A DNA stretch of 37,669 bases, taken from assembly GCA_913055845.1 (NCBI GenBank), contig CAJXKO010000019.1, forward strand, positions 1 to 37,669. Reading direction: 5' to 3'. Positions 1-8,407 of this stretch are shown here, one piece after another. The translations under genes and the position numbers were made by a program. The number at the start of each line of letters is the position of its first letter. The first letter of the stretch is position 1. Under the pieces are notes generated by a model. That model was not told the DNA's origin and did not search any database. It saw only the letters and a program-made list of their open reading frames with translations. The stretch is from an uncultured Bacteroidota bacterium (GTDB taxonomy: Bacteria > Bacteroidota > Rhodothermia > Rhodothermales > Salinibacteraceae).

Positions 1-4
1 ATCG

Positions 5-80
5 GCTGACGTAGCTCAACTGGTAGAGCAGCGCACTTGTAATGCGCAGGCTGGCGGTTCGAGTCCGCCCGTCAGCTCCA
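5..80 (+). tRNA. tRNA-Thr (anticodon UGU)
   Basis: The sequence folds into a full cloverleaf. The 7-bp acceptor stem GCTGACG (5-11) pairs with CGTCAGC (70-76). The anticodon stem is GCGCA (31-35) with TGCGC (43-47), and the 7-nt loop CTTGTAA places the anticodon TGT at 38-40. The T arm contains GGTTCGAGTCC. The discriminator base is T77, and CCA is encoded at 78-80. UGU decodes ACA and other Thr codons. The gene starts four bases into the window, so its promoter is not visible. No U-rich terminator was seen just downstream. Confidence 0.97.
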
Positions 81-1246
81 TTTCTTCGTTACACGTCACC
101 CTCACGAATACGGCTGGCTCCTTCCGCCGCTTTTCGTCCAGACCCGTACACCTGCGGGGCATGCTATTGCCCAAGATTCGGGCTACGAAGACAGTAGTGA
201 GCGGAGGGGCTCGGCCGGGGCAGTCGCACAAAACCGCGTTGAGGAATCGGTGTTGATCCTGAGCCGCAATCTGCTGGATGTCGCGCCTGCAACAGAAGAG
301 AACGCCCCGTACGGGACCGTTGACTGGACCTCACGACCGCTTCGTCTATCTTCTGGTTATAACGCTCTAATCCTCTGTCGGACAAGAAAATGAGTCGGAT
401 CAAGTCCACTTTTGCTTGATTCGTCGCTTCGGCCCGAGAACTGATAGAATGGCCGGAGAGGTGCGCCTGAGGTGGAGTCTACGTGCGTTAAATCTTTATA
501 TCCAGGGGCAGTAAAAGTCCCTCGAAGGTCCCAATGGGTGGATGACTTTTGAGGACCAAGGCGTGATTACCTTTTGGGTGTTCCAAACATCATCCCCTCC
601 TCTCCCGGCGACCCAGGAAAAGATAGGAGGGACAATCTGCTCGTGTATTTGCATTCGTCACTCCGACTCTGACACCTCAGTGCCATGGCTCGCTCTCGGC
701 CCCTTCACCTCCGCCGACCCACAGGCCAGAACACCGTCCATCGGGTCTACGCAGTGTGCCGCGGTTCCTCGGTCCCCCAGCAGGCACGATGTCACCTGGA
801 CGATGGGGGAGCGGTGCTGTGTGCCTTCCAAACGATCAGTGTGGCCCTCGAAGCGGTCTCGTCCAGCTCCAATATTGAGTTGGTCCGTCACCGGTCTCTC
901 AGTCCGAAGGAACAGAACCGCGTGACGAATGCCCTGCTGGCGTAGCCTGGTGTCACAGAGCCTCCGATTCAGATCCATCTTGAGGGTGGGGGCAACCGTC
1001 CGAGGGTTCGGCGATTCCTGCGAAACTGTGTGTAGATGAGGGGCTGTGTTGGCACTTTCCTGAGGGGACTGCCTTTCTTCGGTGGTTCCGGTCCTGGCTT
1101 GGTTCTGTCGGGCTCGGCGTGTCGTACGGCATCTACGTGTCGTTCGGGGTAGTGGCCGTCGTGTCCCGCCGATCCAGTTGAAAAGCTGGGATCCGCGGAG
1201 CCCTTGCATCTCGTTCTTCTGTGAATTGACGTGGCTTGGCATCCTC
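81..1246. other. Long interval with no convincing gene
   Basis: About 1.17 kb separates the tRNA from the DASS transporter start. Short open frames exist on both strands, the longest being a minus frame across 658-1248 and a plus frame at 542-925. They overlap each other antisense and give Arg/Pro/Ser/Thr-rich translations with no recognisable domain. This is what G+C-rich noncoding DNA usually yields. A start-less frame ending at 1181 has a hydrophobic stretch that could be a gene remnant. No second copy of the tRNA 3' end was noticed, so there is no evidence for an integrated element. Confidence 0.6.
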
Positions 1247-2740
1247 ATGGATGACGACGCCAGTGCCTCTACGGCTTTGCGCTACGTAGGCCTCGGCCTC
1301 GGGCTGGCACTTTTTGGCGGACTGCTGTACCTGCCGGTACCGGATGGGCTCTCCCCGACTGCTTGGCGAACGGCAGCGGTGGGGGGGCTCATGGCAGTCT
1401 GGTGGATCACCGAAGCGCTCCCCATTCCTGCCACGGCACTGGTGCCCCTTCCGCTCTTCCCGCTGCTCGGGATCACGGACATTGATGGGGCGGCCGCACC
1501 CTACGCAAACCCGCTCATTTTTCTGTTCATGGGTGGGTTTTTGCTCGCACAGGCCATGCAGACGTGGCGGTTGCACCGTCGGATCGCGCTTGCCATTGTG
1601 CGCTGGGTGGGGACGCGACCGGCATCGATCGTCATCGGGTTCATCCTGGCGTCCGCGATCCTCAGTATGTGGGTGAGCAACACGGCCACGGCGCTCATGA
1701 TGCTACCCATCGGGGTTTCCATCGTTGAGCTCGCGCAGGATCGGCTCGCAGCACGAGGGCGCGACTTGTCTCCAAATTTCGGCGTCGTGCTCGTACTGAG
1801 CATCGCCTATGCGTGTAACATTGGTGGCATGGGGACGCTCATCGGCACACCGCCGAATGCCCTCTTGGCTGGCTTTTTCTCCGAGTCGTACGGCGTGGAG
1901 GTTGGCTTTGCGCAGTGGATGGTGGTGGGCCTGCCGCTCGTGGCGGTGGCACTCCCGCTGCTCTACCAGGTGCTTACGTGGGTCTATCCGCTCAACCTAG
2001 AGCGGTTGCCGGGCGGAGCCCAGATCATTGATGACGAGCAGGAAAAGCTGGGGGCCTGGAGCACTGCCGAAACGCGGGTTGCTCTCGTATTTGCGCTTAC
2101 CGCTGGACTTTGGATGACGCGGCCCCTTCTGGCAGAGGTCGTGCCGGGTCTGTCGGACGCGGGCATTGCGATTGGGGCCGGGATCGTGCTCTTTCTGCTG
2201 CCGGCCGGGACTGAGGATCGGGCCCTGCTGGTGTGGAAGGATGCTGAACAGCTCCCCTGGGGGGTGCTCCTGCTGTTCGGGGGAGGATTGAGCCTCGCCT
2301 CCGCCATCAGCGACACAGGGCTCGCGGAATGGATCGGCCAGGGAGTGAATGCCCTGGCTGGATGGCCAATTTTCTTGGTGCTCGTGTCTACCGTGGCGCT
2401 GATTGTCCTTCTTACCGAGATTACAAGCAACACCGCCACAACGGCCGCCTTCTTGCCCATCCTAGGGGCCGTTGCGGTAGGGTTTGGAGAAGATCCGTTC
2501 CTCTTGACTGTACCTGCCGCCCTGGGGGCGAGTTGCGCATTCATGCTGCCGGTGGCCACGCCCCCCAACGCCATCGTCTATGGCAGTGGGCTGCTCTCCA
2601 TTCCACAGATGAGCCGAGTCGGAGTGTGGCTCAATCTCCTGTTTATTGTCGTCGTGACCGCGATGGCCTACGGGCTTCTCGGCATCGCCTTCGGGGTGGA
2701 GTTGGGCTCCGTGCCGGGGTGGGCGACTGGAACCGGGTAG
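1247..2740 (+). CDS. DASS/SLC13-family sodium:anion symporter
   Basis: This is a 497-residue polytopic inner-membrane protein of the divalent anion:sodium symporter family, whose members import dicarboxylates, sulfate or similar anions with Na+. Both family SNT signatures are visible, at residues 144-146 (SNTATALMMLP) and 394-396 (SNTATTAAFLP). Each precedes a hairpin-type motif, GTLIGTPPNALL in the first half and MLPVATPPNAIVYGSG in the second, which matches the known inverted-repeat fold. The ATG at 1247 begins MDDDAS, just ahead of the first membrane segment. An in-frame start at 1082 would add 55 atypical Arg-rich residues and was not chosen. The gene converges on the next one with a 5-bp gap. 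The substrate cannot be told from sequence. Confidence 0.9.
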   Translation: MDDDASASTALRYVGLGLGLALFGGLLYLPVPDGLSPTAWRTAAVGGLMAVWWITEALPIPATALVPLPLFPLLGITDIDGAAAPYANPLIFLFMGGFLLAQAMQTWRLHRRIALAIVRWVGTRPASIVIGFILASAILSMWVSNTATALMMLPIGVSIVELAQDRLAARGRDLSPNFGVVLVLSIAYACNIGGMGTLIGTPPNALLAGFFSESYGVEVGFAQWMVVGLPLVAVALPLLYQVLTWVYPLNLERLPGGAQIIDDEQEKLGAWSTAETRVALVFALTAGLWMTRPLLAEVVPGLSDAGIAIGAGIVLFLLPAGTEDRALLVWKDAEQLPWGVLLLFGGGLSLASAISDTGLAEWIGQGVNALAGWPIFLVLVSTVALIVLLTEITSNTATTAAFLPILGAVAVGFGEDPFLLTVPAALGASCAFMLPVATPPNAIVYGSGLLSIPQMSRVGVWLNLLFIVVVTAMAYGLLGIAFGVELGSVPGWATGTG

Positions 2741-2745
2741 GAAGG

Positions 2746-3843
2746 TTATCCTGAACGGGTGGGAGCCTCGTGGGCCCGCTGATCGCGCATCTGCTGCAAC
2801 TGGTGCAGAAAGAGGTACGCGCCGAGAGCGATGAAGAGGTAGTAGCCGAGCAGTCGCCACGTGAGGAGCGTCGGGGCCACTAGGGCACCGGGCATGAGCG
2901 GTCCGATGAACAGTGCGTACAGCCCTTCGAGGCCCCCTGAGCCGCCGGGCGTGGGCATGATAAGGCCCACCAGCATCATGGCGGCCGAGCGGGCAAACAG
3001 GAGCAGCGCGTCGGCAGCGTGCACGCTCCGCACCACGAAGAAGACGAGGGCGTAGCGGGCGAGCCAGGCCAGGGCCGTAAGCACGAAGCCGTAGGCGTAG
3101 AACGACATCGACTGCGTGCCGAGGTGACGCGCCCGGCGGAAGTACGATCGCATTTCGCGCATGACGGTGTCCCGGAAGCGCCGCAGGTAGCGCCACTGGA
3201 AGCACCAATCCGTAATTTCCACGAGAAGCCGGGGGCGGACGAGGGTGGCGTAGGCGTAGATGCTCGACCAGGCGAGAAGGCCCCCGAAATACGCCAGGAG
3301 GCCCCAGAGGCCTACCGCCCCGGCAACGTCGGGGAGGAGGTCGATGGTGAAGGTGGCCAATACGAGCAGTGGGATGGCCACCAGAAACCACAACTGGTCA
3401 AGCAAGACGCAGAAAAACATGAAGGCGGCCGATTCCCCAACCGCAATGTCTTCGTCCCGTGCCACGTAGAAGGCCGCCACGGGCCCACCCCCCACGACCG
3501 AGGGCGTTACGCTCGAAAAGAAGTCCCAGGCCAGTTGGCCCCGTGTGCCGCTGCGGAGACTGAGCCGGCCCTGCGACACCTGGCTTAACCGCCATCCCCC
3601 AAGCCCGATGCGGGCGAAAGCGATGGCCACGGCTGCCACCAGCAGGCCCGGGCGCAAGTGCTGAATAAGCCGCTGGAACGCGGATGCGTCGAAGGTTACG
3701 TACCCGACGCCCGCGAGGACCAGGACGCTGAGAAGGAGAGAGACGACAATGTTGCGGACCGACCCGGACGATTGGGAGGGGTTAGACGGGGGGTCAGCGT
3801 CATCAATGGCGGGCGATGGGGGGGGAGAGGGAGGCGAGGACAT
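2746..3843 (-). CDS. UPF0104/AglD-type flippase-like membrane protein
   Basis: This is a 365-residue integral membrane protein of the UPF0104 family (YbhN/AglD, lysylphosphatidylglycerol synthase transmembrane-type domain). Supporting motifs are SSVTPSVVGGGPVAAFY near residue 110 and PTPGGSGGLEGLYALF near residue 285, both hallmark Pro/Gly loops. About eight hydrophobic segments are present. A Pro/Ser-rich, acidic cytoplasmic tail of about 40 residues precedes the first one. The ATG at 3843 was chosen. A start at 3909 adds 22 residues with no other support. Family members are linked to lipid-linked sugar or aminoacyl-lipid translocation, but there is no synthase catalytic domain here, so the substrate is unknown. 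It is the last gene of the five minus-strand genes starting at 11559, 245 bp after its upstream neighbour, so co-transcription is uncertain. Confidence 0.8.
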   Translation of the reverse strand: MSSPPSPPPSPAIDDADPPSNPSQSSGSVRNIVVSLLLSVLVLAGVGYVTFDASAFQRLIQHLRPGLLVAAVAIAFARIGLGGWRLSQVSQGRLSLRSGTRGQLAWDFFSSVTPSVVGGGPVAAFYVARDEDIAVGESAAFMFFCVLLDQLWFLVAIPLLVLATFTIDLLPDVAGAVGLWGLLAYFGGLLAWSSIYAYATLVRPRLLVEITDWCFQWRYLRRFRDTVMREMRSYFRRARHLGTQSMSFYAYGFVLTALAWLARYALVFFVVRSVHAADALLLFARSAAMMLVGLIMPTPGGSGGLEGLYALFIGPLMPGALVAPTLLTWRLLGYYLFIALGAYLFLHQLQQMRDQRAHEAPTRSG

Positions 3844-4088
3844 GGGCACGCGAAAGCCGAAAAGGAAACCCGATGGAGACTGGGACTGGACAGCGACGCA
3901 CGGAGGCACCGGTCAATCCCGTCGACGGTTGCAGCGCCAAGAGATGGGCGGCCACAAGACGTCCTCGTCCTTCGTACCCTGTGCGTGGAGGAAAGGTTTG
4001 GTGGAGGGCTGGTGGAGCCCTCAATTGGCAAGGGGAGGCCACCCACGCCAGTTGGGGGACGGAAGTCGGAAACAAACCCGATTGTCGG

Positions 4089-5441
4089 CTAGGCCGTCGC
4101 GAAGGCCGGCTCGTCGGCCTCTTTGCGCGCTTCGTACTGGCGTCCCAGGAAGCGGATGACGACGATCCATGCCACCAGTAGCACGCCGACGGCCAAAGAC
4201 AGCCACCGCGCGTCCGTAATTACGAGTGCCGTTAGCCCCAGATTTAGCGCCACCGAGGCCACCTTGGCCGCCCGCTGGATGAACATGTCGATGAAGGACT
4301 TCGCCTTGTACTTCTCGTCCTGCGTGGTCGGCGTGTAGAGGGCCTCCTTGGCCGACTGGTTGATCGAGTAGTTGAGGGCATTGTCGCTCACGGACATGAA
4401 TCCCACGAAGGCCAGGGTGGGTAGGGCCACGAAGCCAATCGTCCCGGCCAAGATGGCGATGGGGAGGAACAGCAGGGCCACCTTCACACTGTAGCGCTTC
4501 ATGACAAACGATGTGGCAAACAGTTGTACCCCGATGGACACCAGGCTCGTGGCCTGTCCCACCACTCCGAAGAACGCGTCCCGCTCCGCAGCGGCTGTAA
4601 TTTGCTGCTCCACAATAACCGCCAACTGAAAGTCGACGATGTTCGAGACCATTTCGTAGAGGCCCAGCACTGCCGCGATGCCCAAGAGGTAGCGCGATTG
4701 GAAGACGAGCTTTCCGCCTTCGAGGAACGCATTTTCTTCCTCGTGGTCCAGCACCGCATCCTCTTCCGGACAGCAGGGCGTGTCCGTTGCTGTCTGGCAC
4801 TCGCGCCGGTGAATCCAGACGGCGAGGAGACCGATGGCGACAGTGGGCACCAGGCAAGCAAAAATCAGACTGGAGCGGCCCACCTGTTCCACGAGCCCGC
4901 TCACCATTGTAGCCCCCACAAACCCGCCCACGACTCCACCCAGGCCCACAATTCCGTAGAGCCGTTCCGCCTGGTTGCCCGTGTTGAGGTCGTTCGCGAA
5001 TGACCAGAAGGTGGCCACCATTACCGTTGTCCAGATGTCACCGGTCACGTAGAAGGACCACACCGCCGCTGAACCAAGGGCCTCAATCTGGTGAATGATG
5101 CTCCCGAAAAAGAGGAATAAGGCCCCGAAGACCCCACAAAAGATGAGGATCAGGTAGTGCCGGGCGTACCGTCGGACGAGCCACGTGAAGAGGCCCACGA
5201 CGGCAAACGCCACCACCATGTTTAGTACCTTCCCCAACTGCTCGGCCTGGGCCCCCGAGAGGACCCATCCGGCCATACGAATCGGATGTTCCCCAAAATA
5301 GCTAATTACTAGCCCCCGCTTGATGGGTTTGAGCACCCAGAAAATCGCAATCACCAGAAAGAAGTAGACCGAGAGCCCGATGGCTTTCGGCCATTCTCCC
5401 GACCGAATGTCGAAAAATTCCTTGCGGAGGCGGTCGATCAT
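4089..5441 (-). CDS. ATP/ADP translocase (NTT/Npt)-family transporter, transporter domain only
   Basis: This is a 450-residue protein with about 12 membrane segments, related to the NTT nucleotide transporters (ATP:ADP antiporter family, TC 2.A.12). Family-like features are a basic motif after the first segment (LKPIKRG, residues 37-43), a mid-protein stretch ATFWSFANDLNTGNQAERLY followed by a Gly-rich helix, and a second-half motif with KEALYTP and AKSFIDMFIQR. The neighbour at 5576-8305 has the same three motifs in the same order, so the two are paralogues. The ATG at 5441 is favoured over the one at 5459 because an AGAGGT ribosome-binding sequence lies 6 nt upstream. Characterised family members exchange ATP for ADP or other nucleotides. 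Free-living bacterial homologues are mostly uncharacterised, so nucleotide transport is inferred here. The C terminus ends shortly after the last helix. Confidence 0.72.
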   Translation of the reverse strand: MIDRLRKEFFDIRSGEWPKAIGLSVYFFLVIAIFWVLKPIKRGLVISYFGEHPIRMAGWVLSGAQAEQLGKVLNMVVAFAVVGLFTWLVRRYARHYLILIFCGVFGALFLFFGSIIHQIEALGSAAVWSFYVTGDIWTTVMVATFWSFANDLNTGNQAERLYGIVGLGGVVGGFVGATMVSGLVEQVGRSSLIFACLVPTVAIGLLAVWIHRRECQTATDTPCCPEEDAVLDHEEENAFLEGGKLVFQSRYLLGIAAVLGLYEMVSNIVDFQLAVIVEQQITAAAERDAFFGVVGQATSLVSIGVQLFATSFVMKRYSVKVALLFLPIAILAGTIGFVALPTLAFVGFMSVSDNALNYSINQSAKEALYTPTTQDEKYKAKSFIDMFIQRAAKVASVALNLGLTALVITDARWLSLAVGVLLVAWIVVIRFLGRQYEARKEADEPAFATA

Positions 5442-5447
5442 GTTACG

Positions 5448-5453
5448 ACCTCT
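5448..5453 (-). promoter_or_regulatory. Ribosome-binding site deciding the start at 5441
   Basis: The minus strand reads AGAGGT, then CGTAAC, then ATG, which is a good Shine-Dalgarno match with 6-nt spacing. Few other genes in the window have a visible one, so it is a useful guide to the second of two candidate ATG codons. Confidence 0.55.
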
Positions 5454-5575
5454 TGGCATCGTCGAATACGAAGCATGCCCCTCGTCCTGAATGCCGTCCG
5501 TACGCTCAGGATCCTCCAGGCTGAGGCGTTGAGGAGCCCCCGATCCCGTGGTCTGTCCGTACCGGTTGCGGGTCG

Positions 5576-8305
5576 TTACAGGTTTGCAGGATCGGGGGGG
5601 ACCGGAGACACCGTGTCGGGGGAGGCGTCGTCTTCCTCCTCCGGAGGGGACATGGGTAAGGAAGAAGCAGTCGATCCATTGAGGAGGGCGGAGAGTCGTG
5701 GATCGTTCCCCGAGCGGATGTACCGGCGCACATCCTCGGCGGTGCGAATCGGCAGGTCGAACATCTCCGGACCAATCGTGCCGGCCTGCGTTCCTTTCGG
5801 GTCGTCCAGGAGGGGAAGCAGGTACCGGCGCGTGTCGTAATCGACCAGGTTGTCGACAAACTCGACGGCACTATCGCGGAGCGCTGGGTCGGAGCTGGTG
5901 ATGCCAAGATAGGCATTGTAGATATCGCGCTGGTCGTACCGAAGACCCAATAGACGAAAGATGCGTTCGAGGCTTTCCTTTCGGAGGACCGTCACGTCCT
6001 GGGAGTCGAGGGTGCCTAAACTCAGGTTATCGGTCGTGAGGCGTCGGAGCAGCTGTCCGAGGGCGGCGTAATGGCGCGCTTCGTCTTTGATCGCAGCGTC
6101 GAGTACATCGTCGTCCGGAGAGGCGCCGACGGTCTGGTGAAGCTTGCTGAGGGCGCGGGCAATGGCGTGTCGCACGGGGACCGGGACTTTGTCGAGGCCA
6201 CGGATGAGCGTGGTGAGGGCAAACGGTCCGGGATGCTCCACGAAAATCGATGGGATCTTCTGGCGCGTCTCAAGGTCGATCGAGTCGTCGACCAGGTAGT
6301 CGTACAGGGTGCCCAGAATGGGTGGCTCGAAGGTAGCCAGGGCCTGCCGCGCGGCCGGCTCCACAGCATCGGTTCCCAGCCGCTCCACCAGCGGGTAGAC
6401 AAAGGACCGATCGCCCGTCATGCCCGCCGCCTTGATTGCCGCGCGCTGTACCTGCAGCGATTCGTCTCGCAGGAGGTGGTGAAGCAGTTCATTGCGATAG
6501 GGACGGTCGATGACCCCGAGGATGCGGGCAGCCTGGGTGCGGGTTTGAGGGCCTGTATCGCCGTCCAGGGTCACGAGCCGGCGCAGGAGTGATTCAGACA
6601 CCAACTCGTACTCTTCGGGGCGACCCTCCGTGGCGATCAGGCCAACCATTGCGGCCTGAATTTGCGGGTCGTCGTGGTGGAGGCCCTGTCGCAGGCGCTC
6701 GGTGCGCTGGTCGGTGTGCTGGCAGTGGAGGTATCGGGCAGCCTCAAGCTGTACGTCCGGGTCTCCATCGCGCAGGGTCTCGGCCACCGCCTCCCCCACC
6801 CCTTCCACCTGTCGAATTCGGAGGACGCGGATGGTGTGCTCACGCACCGCAGGGGACGGGTGGTCGAGCAGACAGAGAAGGGCGTCGACGGGGACGGAGG
6901 CCGTGCCCTCTTCGAGGGTTTCCAGGGCCTGAAGTGCCTTCGTTTCGGCGCGGCTGCAGAGGGAGTCGAGCAACTCATCGTCTACGTCTACCTCATCCTC
7001 CTGGGCCGGTGCCTCGTCCGTCGGCTCCTGGGCCCGCAGTTGCGTACGGAATTGATCGACGTACGACCGGCGGGCCCGGTAGGCCAGGACGCCCCAGCCC
7101 AGAATCAACCCCAGCGTGACGAGGCTCAGCATCTGCACGCTCACGCCCAGGCTTGTCACAAGGAGCAACAACAGGACCCCCCCGAGGCCCTGCGCGCCCT
7201 GGTCTACGAATACGTCGATGAAGACCTTCACGCGCTTCTTCTTCGGCAGCGGCACGGGCACGAAGAGAAGCTCTCGGCCTGTCTTGTCCACCGAGTGCTT
7301 GAGGCTCTGACCGGCGCCCCGCAGGAAAATGCCCGCCACGAGTCCCGGCACCACCAGCATCCCGACGCTCCCGAGGGCCAGCATGCCGGGCAGGACCGAT
7401 AGGGCCCCCCCGATCCCCACCACGCGCATCAGGCGCGGAGCCACGAAGAACTGCACCAGAAGCGCCACGACACTCACCCCGCCGTAAAACTGCCCCATGA
7501 AGGAAGTCAGGCCTGCCTCTGATGGGTAGGCCCGGGCCGCCACGGTCTTGAACTGGTAGTCCACAAACGTGGTGACTACCACCATCAGGGTGATGATGCT
7601 GACGATAAGTTGAATGTGACGAGACTCACGGATGAGCGACAGGGCCGACTCGTCGCTTGTCGCTTCGGGCTCGGCGGTCGGCTCCGAATCCGGAGCCTTC
7701 TCCCGCCGTCCCCGAAGTCGTATCCAGCGCGCAAGGCCGGTTGCGGCGAGAAGCACCCCACTCGCGATCCACAACAGATTTTTGCTGGCGACCCCGAACG
7801 TATCCACGAGCGTGCTCGTCACTTGGCCCCCGAGGATGGCCCCCAAGATCGCGCCCGCGCTCAGGACGGTAAAGACGCGCTTGGATTGAGAGGAGGTAAA
7901 CAGGGCATTCGCCATCAACCAGAACTGCGAGGTCACCAGCAGCCCGTAGATGCTCACCCACGCGTACAGCGCGTACGATGTCCAGGCGCCATCCAGTCCG
8001 AGCAGTCCCCGCAGCCCGACGATGCTAAGGACCAGCAGAAGAGATCCCCCATCGATGAGTGTGCCGAGATCAAACCGATCCCCGGCACGGGTATGCAGCA
8101 GGGCCACGGGTACCACGACCGCCGTGGTGAGGATAAAGACGAACGGCAACTCCGCTGGGCCCCGGTCCGAGAGGAAGAGGCTGTCGCGCACTGGCTTCAA
8201 AAGGTACAGCGACACCAGCAACAGCACGTGGTAGCCGGCCATCAAGAGCGCCCGCGTGCGCTCTCCGCGACGGAGTCCAAAAAGCGAGCCCAAGAGGCGC
8301 CCCAT
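5576..8305 (-). CDS. ATP/ADP translocase-family transporter fused to HEAT repeats
   Basis: This is a 909-residue two-part protein. Residues about 1-425 form a 12-segment NTT-type transporter with LKPVRDS at 36-42, SQFWLMANALFTSSQSKRVF near 140, and KTGRELLFVP plus VKVFIDVFVDQ in the second half. An acidic linker (EDEVDVDDELLD) leads into a soluble region, about 455-800, built from repeated helical pairs such as VDALLCLLDHPSPAVREHTI and LLRDESLQVQRAAIKAAGM. These have the spacing of HEAT repeats. The final 100 residues include IRTAEDVRRYIRSGNDPRLS and an acidic Pro/Ser tail. The HEAT part presumably lies in the cytoplasm and binds a protein partner. It precedes the shorter paralogue by 134 bp on the same strand. 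Nucleotide exchange is inferred from family membership only. Confidence 0.75.
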   Translation of the reverse strand: MGRLLGSLFGLRRGERTRALLMAGYHVLLLVSLYLLKPVRDSLFLSDRGPAELPFVFILTTAVVVPVALLHTRAGDRFDLGTLIDGGSLLLVLSIVGLRGLLGLDGAWTSYALYAWVSIYGLLVTSQFWLMANALFTSSQSKRVFTVLSAGAILGAILGGQVTSTLVDTFGVASKNLLWIASGVLLAATGLARWIRLRGRREKAPDSEPTAEPEATSDESALSLIRESRHIQLIVSIITLMVVVTTFVDYQFKTVAARAYPSEAGLTSFMGQFYGGVSVVALLVQFFVAPRLMRVVGIGGALSVLPGMLALGSVGMLVVPGLVAGIFLRGAGQSLKHSVDKTGRELLFVPVPLPKKKRVKVFIDVFVDQGAQGLGGVLLLLLVTSLGVSVQMLSLVTLGLILGWGVLAYRARRSYVDQFRTQLRAQEPTDEAPAQEDEVDVDDELLDSLCSRAETKALQALETLEEGTASVPVDALLCLLDHPSPAVREHTIRVLRIRQVEGVGEAVAETLRDGDPDVQLEAARYLHCQHTDQRTERLRQGLHHDDPQIQAAMVGLIATEGRPEEYELVSESLLRRLVTLDGDTGPQTRTQAARILGVIDRPYRNELLHHLLRDESLQVQRAAIKAAGMTGDRSFVYPLVERLGTDAVEPAARQALATFEPPILGTLYDYLVDDSIDLETRQKIPSIFVEHPGPFALTTLIRGLDKVPVPVRHAIARALSKLHQTVGASPDDDVLDAAIKDEARHYAALGQLLRRLTTDNLSLGTLDSQDVTVLRKESLERIFRLLGLRYDQRDIYNAYLGITSSDPALRDSAVEFVDNLVDYDTRRYLLPLLDDPKGTQAGTIGPEMFDLPIRTAEDVRRYIRSGNDPRLSALLNGSTASSLPMSPPEEEDDASPDTVSPVPPDPANL

Positions 8306-8358
8306 GGGACGAGGTGCTAACTAGGGAAAACCAATGACCCTCCCCAAACGCTCGTCCC
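8306..8358 (-). promoter_or_regulatory. Stem-loop abutting the start codon of the transporter-HEAT gene
   Basis: GGGACGAG at 8306-8313 and CTCGTCCC at 8351-8358 are perfect 8-bp inverted repeats separated by 37 nt. On the transcript the 3' arm ends exactly at the AUG (8305). A smaller AGGG/CCCT pairing is possible inside the loop. The fold would bury the ribosome-binding region, so translational control or transcript coupling is possible. Function is inferred only. Confidence 0.4.
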
Positions 8359-8407
8359 GTGCAATTGATTTGCAGCCTTCGTGGAGAGTGGGGCCTGTGC
8401 AGCGAGA

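Noticed and set aside
5-80. tRNA as an attachment site of an integrated element
   Set aside because: No integrase gene and no repeat of the tRNA 3' end was found in the window.
984-1181. Plus frame encoding a hydrophobic stretch (SWLGSVGLGVSYGIYVSF)
   Set aside because: It has no start codon, a stop just upstream and no family likeness. At most it is a gene remnant.
658-1248. Long minus-strand open frame (196 codons) upstream of the anion transporter
   Set aside because: The translation is Arg/Thr/Gln-rich with no domain, and overlaps other open frames antisense. Long chance frames are expected at this G+C content.
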